Shown here piece by piece: positions 8,943 through 16,399 of a DNA stretch of 64,000 nucleotides. This DNA is from Amycolatopsis lurida (GTDB lineage: Bacteria > Actinomycetota > Actinomycetes > Mycobacteriales > Pseudonocardiaceae): the NCBI RefSeq assembly GCF_900105055.1, contig NZ_FNTA01000004.1:7719501-7783500 (forward strand), written 5' to 3'. The notes under the pieces were generated by a model that was not told the DNA's origin, searched no databases, and saw only the letters and a program-made list of their open reading frames with translations. The position numbers were made by a program, and so were the translations under genes. The stretch's first letter is position 1. The number at the start of each line of letters is the position of its first letter.

Positions 8943-9755
8943 TCAGCGGATACCGGCGCGGCGCAGTTGCTGGCCGAGTTCCGCGGTGATTTCGGCGAGG
9001 AGTTCGCCGACGCGCCGGGCGTCGGCGTCGGTGACTTCGGTGACCGGCATGGAGCAGCTGATCGCGTCGGTGCCGGGGATGCGGTACGGGATCACGGCCG
9101 CGACGCAGCGCACGCCGAGGCTGCCTTCCTCGACTTCCGAGGCATAGCCGCGTTCGCGGGTCTTCGCGCATTCGGCGTGCAGCGCCTCGACGGTGGTGAT
9201 GGTGTTCGGGGTGAGCGCCGACAGCTCTCCGGTCAAGAGCCCGTCGATCTCGTCGTGCGTCAGTTCGGCCAGTAACGCCTTCCCCAGCGCGGTCGCGTGG
9301 GTGGGCAGCGTACGGCCGACGCGGGACACGAGATGCGTCGAGTGCCGGGACTCGCGCGTCTCCAGATAGACGACGTCGGTGCCCTCGCGGCGCGCGAAAT
9401 GCGCGGTGTAGCCGGTCTTCTCCCTGATCCGTTCCAGCGCCTCGGTCGCGTACGGGACGACCGGGTCGCGGTCCAGATAGGCCGTACCGCAGATCAGCGC
9501 GCGGACGCCGAGGCGGTAACGGGCGGTGTTGGTGTCCACTTCCAGCCAGCCGGCTTCGAGCAGGGTGCGGAGCAGCCCGTGCAGGCTCGACCTGGGAAAT
9601 CCGGTCCGCGCGTGGAGATCCGACAGGGAAAGCCACACGTCGTTCGCGGCGAAGGTCTCGATGAGGTCGATCGCCCGCCGGGCCGATTTGACCCCGGCGG
9701 GTTCGGCGGCGGGTGCGCCGTTCGCCACGGTGACAGCGGCTTCCTGCTGCGGCAT
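8943..9755 (-). CDS. IclR-family transcriptional regulator of the uronate cluster
   Basis: A 270-residue protein. The start MPQQEAAVTV is chosen because a strong GGAGGAG site lies just upstream; longer in-frame starts run into the divergent promoter. A winged helix-turn-helix occupies about residues 25-95 (SARRAIDLIETFA, LSLSDLHARTGFPRSSLHGLLRTL). The IclR effector domain follows, with RYRLGVRAL, HATALGKALLAEL and ERGYASEVEEGSLGVRCVAAVI. Regulators of this family typically sense the pathway substrate or an intermediate and repress or activate the adjacent operon. It is transcribed with uronate dehydrogenase and divergently from the transporter operon. Two palindromic sites in the intergenic region are likely targets. 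Confidence 0.9.
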   Translation of the reverse strand: MPQQEAAVTVANGAPAAEPAGVKSARRAIDLIETFAANDVWLSLSDLHARTGFPRSSLHGLLRTLLEAGWLEVDTNTARYRLGVRALICGTAYLDRDPVVPYATEALERIREKTGYTAHFARREGTDVVYLETRESRHSTHLVSRVGRTLPTHATALGKALLAELTHDEIDGLLTGELSALTPNTITTVEALHAECAKTRERGYASEVEEGSLGVRCVAAVIPYRIPGTDAISCSMPVTEVTDADARRVGELLAEITAELGQQLRRAGIR

Positions 9756-9815
9756 CCGCGCTCCTCCATCCGGCCGTTGACTTGTGACTCCGGCCATATT
9801 AGCGTCCCGAACAGC

Positions 9816-9868
9816 GTTCTTATGGATGAACATAATCACTATAACAGACTCCGTTCATGGATGTGAAC
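9816..9868. promoter_or_regulatory. pair of putative IclR operators
   Basis: Two related 16-bp sites, GTTCTTATGGATGAAC (9816-9831) and GTTCATGGATGTGAAC (9853-9868), lie 37 bases apart between the IclR gene and the symporter gene. The second has perfect GTTCA/TGAAC arms. A TATAAC box (9840-9845) that could serve as a -10 element sits between them. Binding by the adjacent IclR protein is inferred from position. Confidence 0.55.
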
Positions 9869-9909
9869 AGGTCGGGCTGGGCCTTCGTGAACGCGGAGAG
9901 GAGTCAACG

Positions 9910-11421
9910 GTGCACGTACTCGACTGGGCGATGGTCTGCGCGTATTTCGCGTTGATGGTCGTGATCGGCTGGTGGTCGCACAAGCGGATCCACGATGTGA
10001 AGGACTTCTTCACCGCCGGAGGCAGGATGCCCTGGTGGCTGACCGGGATCTCGCATCACATGTCCGGCTACAGCGCGGTGCTGTTCGTGGCCTACGCGGG
10101 CGTGGCCTATACGAGCGGGATCACCGTCTATTTCTGGGGCATGGCCAGTATCGGCATCGGTGTCGGTATCGGCAGCTGGCTGTTCGCCGCCCGGTGGAAC
10201 AGGCTCCGGTCGAAGCTGGGGGTCGCGTCCCCGCTCGAGTACCTCGCGCGGCGGTTCAACGTCCCGACCCAGCAGGCGCTCGCGTGGAGCGGAAGCCTGC
10301 TGAAGATCTTCGACATCGCGGCGAAGTGGTTCGCGATCGCCACGATCCTCAACGTCTTCGCCGGGGTGGACTACACCTGGGGCATCATCATCACCGGTTC
10401 GGTCACGCTGGTCTACTGCACCGTCGGCGGTCTCTGGGCCGACGCGCTCACCGACTTCGGCCAGTTCGTGATCCAGGCCATCGCGGCCATCGCCATGCTC
10501 TGGGTGGTGCTGGGCAAACTCGGCGGCGTCTCCGGTCTGTGGACGATGTGGGGCGACCTCCCGCCGAGCCACCTCAACCCGACCACGTCGAAGTTCACCA
10601 CGGTCGTGTTGCTCGTCTATGTGCTGGTGAAGACCCTGGAGTACAACGGCGGTATGTGGAACCTGGCGCAGCGCTACATGGCCGCGCCGGATACGCACGC
10701 GGCACGCCGGGGCGCGCGGCTCTCCTCGATCCTGTACCTGGTGTGGCCGCTGTTCATGATGTTCCCGATGTTCGCGGCTCCGCTGCTGATCCCGAACATC
10801 CAGAACCCGGACAACGCCTACGCGATCATGACGACGACGTTCCTGCCGCCGGGCCTGATCGGGCTGGTGCTGGCGGGCATCTTCTCGCACACGATGGCGA
10901 TGGTGTCCTCCGACGCGAACGCGATCTCCGCGGTCATCACCCGTGACATGCTGCCCGTGCTGATCAAGAAGACCCGGCGGTGGACCGAGGCGCAGGGGCT
11001 GCTGGCCGCTCGCATCACGACCGCGATCTTCATCGTGCTGACCATGGCGGTCGCCACGCAGGCCCCCAAACTCGGCGGTGTGCTCGGGATCGTGGTGCTC
11101 TGGGTCGCGGCCCTGATGGGCCCGATCTCGGTACCGCTGCTGCTCGGCATGCTCCCGTGGTTCCGCCGATCCGGTTCCCGCGCGGCGCTGATCTCGTGGG
11201 CGGGCGGTCTCATCGCCTACGCGATCGCCTACTACGGCTACAAGGCCACCCTCGCGGTCACCGTGTCCACCCCGATCTTGGTCTCGCTGGGGCTGTTCAT
11301 CGGGCTCGGCTACCTCATGCCCGAGCGCAAGGCCACCACCGACGAGCTCATCGACACGATCGACCGCGACGACGACGTCCTACCCCGCAAGTCGCAGGAC
11401 GGCACCACCGTGCCCGCCTGA
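9910..11421 (+). CDS. sodium:solute symporter (SSS family), probable uronate transporter
   Basis: A 503-residue polytopic protein with about 13 hydrophobic segments. GTG 9910 is chosen because GGAGAGGAG precedes it and translation then starts VHVLDWAMVC; upstream in-frame codons overlap the operators. SSS features include KDFFTAGGRMPWWLTGIS, the GMASIGIGVGIGSWL helix and FSHTMAMVSSDANAISAVITRD (the conserved helix near the sodium site). It should import an organic substrate with sodium. As first gene of an operon for uronate/aldarate breakdown, its substrate is probably glucuronate, galacturonate or an aldarate. KdgD follows after 46 bases. Confidence 0.88.
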   Translation: MHVLDWAMVCAYFALMVVIGWWSHKRIHDVKDFFTAGGRMPWWLTGISHHMSGYSAVLFVAYAGVAYTSGITVYFWGMASIGIGVGIGSWLFAARWNRLRSKLGVASPLEYLARRFNVPTQQALAWSGSLLKIFDIAAKWFAIATILNVFAGVDYTWGIIITGSVTLVYCTVGGLWADALTDFGQFVIQAIAAIAMLWVVLGKLGGVSGLWTMWGDLPPSHLNPTTSKFTTVVLLVYVLVKTLEYNGGMWNLAQRYMAAPDTHAARRGARLSSILYLVWPLFMMFPMFAAPLLIPNIQNPDNAYAIMTTTFLPPGLIGLVLAGIFSHTMAMVSSDANAISAVITRDMLPVLIKKTRRWTEAQGLLAARITTAIFIVLTMAVATQAPKLGGVLGIVVLWVAALMGPISVPLLLGMLPWFRRSGSRAALISWAGGLIAYAIAYYGYKATLAVTVSTPILVSLGLFIGLGYLMPERKATTDELIDTIDRDDDVLPRKSQDGTTVPA

Positions 11422-11467
11422 CCGGGCCCGTACCCGGGACCATCCACAAAGAACGAAAGAGAAATCC

Positions 11468-12412
11468 ATGGCACAGCCCAAGATCGAACTCGACGGCCTA
11501 CTGGCGTTCCCCTTGACCCCCTTCACCGAGGGGCTGGAACTGAACCTCGACGCGTTCGCGGAAACCGTCGAGAGCCACGTGGCCGCCGGAGCCGGCGCGC
11601 TGTTCGTCGCCTGCGGTACCGGCGAATTCAGCTCGCTGTCCCCGGACGAGCACGCAGCGATCCTGCGCAAGGCTCGTGAGGTCGTCGCCGGGCGGGTGCC
11701 CGTGTGGGTCGGCGCGGGCGGCGGTGCGGCGTCGGCCCGTGCCGGGATCGCGGCGGCGGAGGCGGGCGGCGCGGACGGCGTCCTCCTCCTGCCGCCCTAC
11801 CTGGTCACCGGCCCGACGTCCGGGCTCGTCGATCACGTCCGGTACGCCGTCGGGGAGTCCTCGATCCCCGTGATCGTCTACCACCGTTCCACCGGCGTGT
11901 TCACCCCGGACTCGGCCGTGGACCTGCTCGGCATCCCGTCGGTGGTCGGCATCAAGGACGGCTTCGGCGACGTCGAGCTGATGAGCCGGATCATCACCAC
12001 GATCCGCTCCGTCGGCACTGACCGGGCCCGCGATTTCCTGTTCTTCAACGGTCTTCCGACGGCGGAGGTTTCCGCGCGCGCCTACGCCGCGGTCGGCGTG
12101 GCGCGGTACTCCTCGGCCGTGCACTGCTTCGCCCCCGAGATCGCGGCCCGGTTCCACCGCGCGCTCGCGGAGAACGACGACGCCGTCATGGAGGCGCTGC
12201 TCGCCGGGTTCTACCTGCCGCTGGTGGCGCTGCGGGATGAAGGGAAGGGTTTCGCCGTGTCGCTGGTCAAGGCCGCCGCGCGTCTGCGGGGTGACAAGGT
12301 CGGCTCGGTCCGGCCGCCGCTGGTCGAGCCCACCTCGGACCAGATCGCCCGCCTGGAGAAGATCGTCGACGACGGGTTCGCGGCCCTCAAGTCCGTCGAG
12401 GCCGGTGCCTGA
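11468..12412 (+). CDS. kdgD: 5-dehydro-4-deoxyglucarate dehydratase (DHDPS family)
   Basis: A 314-residue TIM-barrel protein of the DapA/NanA superfamily. The Schiff-base lysine is Lys163 in GIKDG and the partner tyrosine Tyr138 in IVYHR. GTGEFSSLSPDEH near residue 47 replaces the GTTGE signature in the manner of KdgD proteins. It converts 5-dehydro-4-deoxy-D-glucarate to 2,5-dioxopentanoate, water and CO2 (EC 4.2.1.41). It stands between its transporter and glucarate dehydratase, which makes its substrate; the gap to the latter is two bases. A GAAAGAGAAA purine-rich stretch precedes the ATG. Confidence 0.92.
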   Translation: MAQPKIELDGLLAFPLTPFTEGLELNLDAFAETVESHVAAGAGALFVACGTGEFSSLSPDEHAAILRKAREVVAGRVPVWVGAGGGAASARAGIAAAEAGGADGVLLLPPYLVTGPTSGLVDHVRYAVGESSIPVIVYHRSTGVFTPDSAVDLLGIPSVVGIKDGFGDVELMSRIITTIRSVGTDRARDFLFFNGLPTAEVSARAYAAVGVARYSSAVHCFAPEIAARFHRALAENDDAVMEALLAGFYLPLVALRDEGKGFAVSLVKAAARLRGDKVGSVRPPLVEPTSDQIARLEKIVDDGFAALKSVEAGA

Positions 12413-12414
12413 AG

Positions 12415-13671
12415 ATGAAGGTTCTCGACGTCGTCCTGACCCCGGTCGCCTTCGCCGACCCTCCGCTGCTCAACGCGATGGGCGTGCACGAGCCCTTCGC
12501 GCTGCGCGGCGTCGTCCAGCTGATCTGCGAGGACGGCGTGGTCGGCCTCGGCGAGTCCTACGGTGACCTAGCGTTCCTCGACCAGGTCCGGAAGGTGCTT
12601 CCGGAACTCAAGGGGCACGACGTGTTCGACCTGCCCGGCCTTCGCCGGAAGGTCGCCACCACCCTCGGCGAGGTCGTCTTCGCCGACGCGCACGGGCTCA
12701 CCGGCGGTTTCTCCGTCAGCAAGACCGTCGCCAGCGTGTACTCGCTGTTCGAGGTGGCCGCGCTCGACGCGCAGGGCCACTATCTCGGCAGGCCGGTGGT
12801 GGACCTGCTCGGCGGCAAGGCGCGCGACGCCGTCGACTTCTCCGCTTACCTGTTCTACAAGTTCGGCGCCCACGTCGGCGCCGAAGAGGACTCGTGGGGC
12901 GAGGTGACCACGCCGGAGGCGCTCGTCGGCGAGGCACGGCGCATGGTCGAGGAGTACGGCTTCGGCTCCATCAAGCTGAAGGGCGGCGCGTTCGACCCCG
13001 ACCAGGAGATGGACGGGATCCGCGCGCTCGCGGACGCGTTCCCGGACCACCCGCTCCGCATCGACCCGAACGCGGCGTGGACCGTCGAGACCGGGATCCG
13101 GGTCGCCGAAGAACTCGACGGCGTCCTGGAGTACCTCGAAGACCCGACGCCGGGCATCGAGGGCATGGCAAGGGTCGCGGAGAAGGCGAACATGCCGCTG
13201 GCCACGAACATGTGCGTCGTGCGCTTCGCGGACATCGAGCCGGCGTTCCGGCAGCGGGCGGTCGGCGTAATACTTTCGGACCATCATTACTGGGGTGGCC
13301 TGCGGGACACCCAAGCCCTCTCGACCACGGCGGAATGCTTCGACGTGGGGCTGTCCATGCATTCGAACAGTCATCTCGGGATCAGTCTGGCCGCTATGGT
13401 GCACGTGGCCGCGGCGACGCCGCACCTGACCTACGCCTGCGACACCCACTGGCCGTGGAAGACGGCCGACGTCATCGCCCCGGGTGCGCTGGAGTTCGCC
13501 GACGGTGCGGTCGCGGTGCCCGACAAGCCCGGGCTCGGGGTCGAACTCGACCCCGACGCGCTGGCGCGGGCCCATGAAGACTATGTCCGAAGTGGACAGA
13601 CCAAACGGGATGACGTGACCTATATGCGGAAGTTCGTCGGAAGCTTCGAACCGAACACGGCACGGTGGTGA
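12415..13671 (+). CDS. gudD: glucarate dehydratase (enolase superfamily)
   Basis: A 418-residue enolase-superfamily protein. The KxK pair Lys187/Lys189 is in SIKLKGG. Metal ligands follow in order: Asp in RIDPNAAW, Glu in YLEDPTPGIEG and Asn in ATNMC. The catalytic His is in the HSNSHLG segment (near 316), with the DHHYWGG loop upstream. This pattern is that of glucarate dehydratase (EC 4.2.1.40), which forms 5-dehydro-4-deoxyglucarate from D-glucarate, and sometimes from galactarate or idarate. It starts two bases after kdgD and ends four bases before the next gene, so the operon is tight and probably translationally coupled. Confidence 0.93.
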   Translation: MKVLDVVLTPVAFADPPLLNAMGVHEPFALRGVVQLICEDGVVGLGESYGDLAFLDQVRKVLPELKGHDVFDLPGLRRKVATTLGEVVFADAHGLTGGFSVSKTVASVYSLFEVAALDAQGHYLGRPVVDLLGGKARDAVDFSAYLFYKFGAHVGAEEDSWGEVTTPEALVGEARRMVEEYGFGSIKLKGGAFDPDQEMDGIRALADAFPDHPLRIDPNAAWTVETGIRVAEELDGVLEYLEDPTPGIEGMARVAEKANMPLATNMCVVRFADIEPAFRQRAVGVILSDHHYWGGLRDTQALSTTAECFDVGLSMHSNSHLGISLAAMVHVAAATPHLTYACDTHWPWKTADVIAPGALEFADGAVAVPDKPGLGVELDPDALARAHEDYVRSGQTKRDDVTYMRKFVGSFEPNTARW

Positions 13672-13675
13672 CGAG

Positions 13676-14821
13676 GTGAAGGTCACCGGATACGCCTACC
13701 CCTGGGACGTCGTCGACGATCCCGGCTTCGTCGAGCGCGTGCGGGAACTCGGCGTCGACGAGGTCGCCGTCGCCGTGTCGTACCACAGCGCCCGCGCGGC
13801 GACGCCCTGGTCGCCCGAGCGCACTTCGGTCGTCGCGCGCCACGCGGCGCTGTACCGGCCGGTGCGTGAGGAGGCGTGGGGTGAGCTGAAGCCCGCCGAA
13901 CCGGACTGGGTCGAAAGCCGCGACAGCGCGGGCGACGCCGTCCGGATGCTGAACGAGGTGGGCGTCCCGGCGGCGGCGTGGCTCGTGCTGACCCACAATT
14001 CGCAGTTGGGCACGGAGTTCCCGGAGCACACCGTGCGCAACTGTTTCGGCGAGCGCTACCCGTGGGCGCTGTGCCCCGGCCAGCCCGCCGTCCGCGAGTA
14101 CGCCGCGAACGTGACGGCGGAAAGCCTCGCCGGGCTCGACTTCGCCTCGGTCGTCCTCGAGGCCTGCGGTCCGCTCGGCGCCGTGCACCAGCACCAGCAC
14201 GAGAAGACCGACGGCGTCTGGTCGCCCGCGGTGGCCCGGCTGCTCTCGATCTGCTGCTGTGACGAGTGTCTCGACGCTTGGGCCGCGGCGGGGCAGGATC
14301 CGGGGAAGGCGCTGGGCAAGCTGCGGGCCGAGGTCCGGCGGCTGATCGACAGCGGTGACCTCCGGGCGACCGAGGACAAGATCCTGCCCACCCTGCGGCA
14401 GGTCCTGCTCGACACGCGGCAGCAGGCGACCGACGCCCTTCGGCGCGAGGTCCTCGCGAAGATCCCGTCGGGGCCCCGGATCGTGCTGCACGGCGCGATG
14501 GACCCGTGGGTCACCGGCGCGCTGCCGGGGCTGACGCCATCTGCCCCGGACGACGTCGACGCGGTGGTGCTGCAGAACTGGGCACCCGGCCGTCCCAGTG
14601 TCGGCGCCGTCGCGGCGGCACGCGCGAAACTGCCGGAGAAGGTCGCCGTCGGCAGCTACATCACCGCGGTGGCGGCCAGCCCGGTTCCCGACATCGAGGC
14701 CTACACCACCGAACTCGGCAAGGCAGGCGCCACCGAGCTGCACCTGTACCACCTCGGCCTCGCCGGCCCGGGGCGCTGGGCGGATCTCATCGCCGCCGTC
14801 AGCGCCGCGCAAGAACTCTAG
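13676..14821 (+). CDS. protein of unknown function embedded in the uronate operon
   Basis: A 381-residue cytosolic protein starting with GTG 13676, four bases after the gudD stop. No family with known activity was recognised. The text begins MKVTGYAYPWDVVDDPGF and ERVRELGVDEVAVAVSYHS, and continues with VVLEACGPLGAVHQHQHEK and a late LHLYHLGLAGPGRW. This suggests a beta/alpha-barrel of the kind seen in sugar-phosphate isomerases or glycosidase-like barrels. A compact SICCCDECLDAW segment near residue 195 could bind a metal. Its position between glucarate dehydratase and the last pathway enzyme suggests a role in uronate or aldarate use, for example opening an aldarolactone or isomerising a less common uronate. 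That is inference only. Confidence 0.75.
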   Translation: MKVTGYAYPWDVVDDPGFVERVRELGVDEVAVAVSYHSARAATPWSPERTSVVARHAALYRPVREEAWGELKPAEPDWVESRDSAGDAVRMLNEVGVPAAAWLVLTHNSQLGTEFPEHTVRNCFGERYPWALCPGQPAVREYAANVTAESLAGLDFASVVLEACGPLGAVHQHQHEKTDGVWSPAVARLLSICCCDECLDAWAAAGQDPGKALGKLRAEVRRLIDSGDLRATEDKILPTLRQVLLDTRQQATDALRREVLAKIPSGPRIVLHGAMDPWVTGALPGLTPSAPDDVDAVVLQNWAPGRPSVGAVAAARAKLPEKVAVGSYITAVAASPVPDIEAYTTELGKAGATELHLYHLGLAGPGRWADLIAAVSAAQEL

Positions 14822-14834
14822 GAGACGCAAGAAA

Positions 14835-16292
14835 ATGAGCCAGGCAACGGATCCCGCCACGCTCGAACAGATCCTCGCGGCCGCCGCCGATGCGGCAGGC
14901 ACGGCGGCGGCCGCGACCCCAGCCCAGCGCGCCGGATGGCTCAACGCGGCGGCGGACGCCCTCGACGCCGCCGCCGACGAGCTGATCGCGCTGGCCAACC
15001 GGGAGACGCATCTCCCGGCCTCGCCGCGACTGCAGGGAGAGCTGAAGCGCACGACGTTCCAGCTGCGCCTGTTCGGCGAGGTGCTGGCCGACGGCGCGTT
15101 CCTCGGCGCCACCGTGGACCACGCGGACGCCGCGTGGCCGATGGGCCCGCGGCCGGACATCCGGCGGCTGCTCACCCCGATCGGTCCGGTGCTGGTGTTC
15201 GCCGCCAGCAACTTCCCGTTCGCGTTCAGTGTCGCGGGCGGGGACACCGCGTCGGCCCTGGCCGCCGGCTGCCCGGTCGTGCTCAAGGCGCACTCGGGAC
15301 ACCCGGAGCTGTCCGCCCGCACCGGGGAGGTCCTGCGTGAAGCGCTGGTCAAGGCCGGTGCGCCGGAAGGGATCTTCGCGGTCATCCACGGCCAGCAGAA
15401 CGGCGTCACGGCGCTGAAAGACCCGAGGATCCAGGCGGCGTCGTTCACCGGCTCGGTGCCGGGCGGGCGCGCGCTGTTCGACATCGCGACCTCGCGGCCG
15501 TCGCCGATCCCGTTCTACGGCGAACTCGGCAGCGTCAACCCGGCCGTCGTCACGCGGGCCGCGATCGACGCGCGCGGTGAAGCGATCGCCAAGGGCTACG
15601 CGGGCTCGTTCACCCTCGGTGCCGGGCAGTTCTGCACCAAGCCTGGGCTGCTGTTCCTGCCCGAAGGCCATGGCCTCGAAGACACGCTGCGCGAGGCCGT
15701 CGCGGCGATCCCGGCGCAGCCGATGCTCAACGAGCGGATCGCGGCCGGATTCGCCGAAGGGCTGGCGAAGCTGAGCGAGGTCGCCGGTGTCGAGGTGCTG
15801 TCGGAATCCGGTGGCGCGGAAGGGATCTCGCACGGCGCGACGCTGCTCGCCACCACCGCCAAGGCCTTCCTGGCCGACGCCGACACCGTCCGCGAGGAAT
15901 GCTTCGGTCCGGCGTCACTGATCGTCACCTACGCGGACCAGGACGAACTGATCAGCCTGCTCGGCGTGATGGAACCCGGCCTCACCGCGACCATCCAGGG
16001 TGAAGAGTCCGATGTGGACTGGATCCGCCCGGTGCTCCCGTCGCTGACCCGGGTCGCCGGCCGTCTGCTGTGGAACGACTGGCCGACCGGCGTCACGGTC
16101 ACCTGGGCACAGGAACACGGTGGTCCCTACCCGGCGACCACTGCGCCGACCAGCACCTCGGTCGGCACCGCCGCGATCGAACGCTTCCTGCGACCGATCG
16201 CCTGGCAGGGCTTCCCCGACGCGCTGCTGCCGGAACCGTTGCAGGAGAACAACCCGTGGGACCTGCCCCGCAGGACCGACGGGAAACGCTAG
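14835..16292 (+). CDS. 2,5-dioxopentanoate (alpha-ketoglutaric semialdehyde) dehydrogenase
   Basis: A 485-residue aldehyde dehydrogenase. ATG 14835 follows a GGAG site 11 bases upstream. The catalytic Cys is Cys267 in GAGQFCTKPG and the general base Glu230 in YGELGSVNP. The divergent N-terminal part and the FTGSVPGGRALFD and WPTGVTVTWAQEHGGPYPAT segments are typical of the KGSADH subgroup linked to aldarate pathways. It oxidises 2,5-dioxopentanoate to 2-oxoglutarate with NAD(P) (EC 1.2.1.26), delivering carbon to the TCA cycle. It is the last gene of the operon; a strong palindrome follows its stop at five bases. Confidence 0.9.
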   Translation: MSQATDPATLEQILAAAADAAGTAAAATPAQRAGWLNAAADALDAAADELIALANRETHLPASPRLQGELKRTTFQLRLFGEVLADGAFLGATVDHADAAWPMGPRPDIRRLLTPIGPVLVFAASNFPFAFSVAGGDTASALAAGCPVVLKAHSGHPELSARTGEVLREALVKAGAPEGIFAVIHGQQNGVTALKDPRIQAASFTGSVPGGRALFDIATSRPSPIPFYGELGSVNPAVVTRAAIDARGEAIAKGYAGSFTLGAGQFCTKPGLLFLPEGHGLEDTLREAVAAIPAQPMLNERIAAGFAEGLAKLSEVAGVEVLSESGGAEGISHGATLLATTAKAFLADADTVREECFGPASLIVTYADQDELISLLGVMEPGLTATIQGEESDVDWIRPVLPSLTRVAGRLLWNDWPTGVTVTWAQEHGGPYPATTAPTSTSVGTAAIERFLRPIAWQGFPDALLPEPLQENNPWDLPRRTDGKR

Positions 16293-16296
16293 AAAC

Positions 16297-16342
16297 CTCG
16301 TGAGTGGTAAGGACGGTTCTAACCGTCCTTACCACTCACGAG
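16297..16342. terminator. perfect 22-bp palindrome, copy 1 of a dispersed repeat
   Basis: Arms of 22 bp (16297-16318 and 16321-16342) with only CT between them; the arm core is GTGAGTGGTAAGGACGGTT. It begins five bases after the operon's last stop and should end transcription. The same 45 bases recur exactly at 24226-24270. Confidence 0.8.
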
Positions 16343-16399
16343 CCCCACCACCCGCCGCCGCCCTTGATCCCGTCTCTGACCCCCTTGGGAGGCACCGTC

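Noticed and set aside
13472..15484. Minus-strand frame of 670 codons across the uronate operon
   Set aside because: It lies opposite two to three well-supported genes and has shadow-type composition (Ser/Arg/Ala-rich, no motifs).
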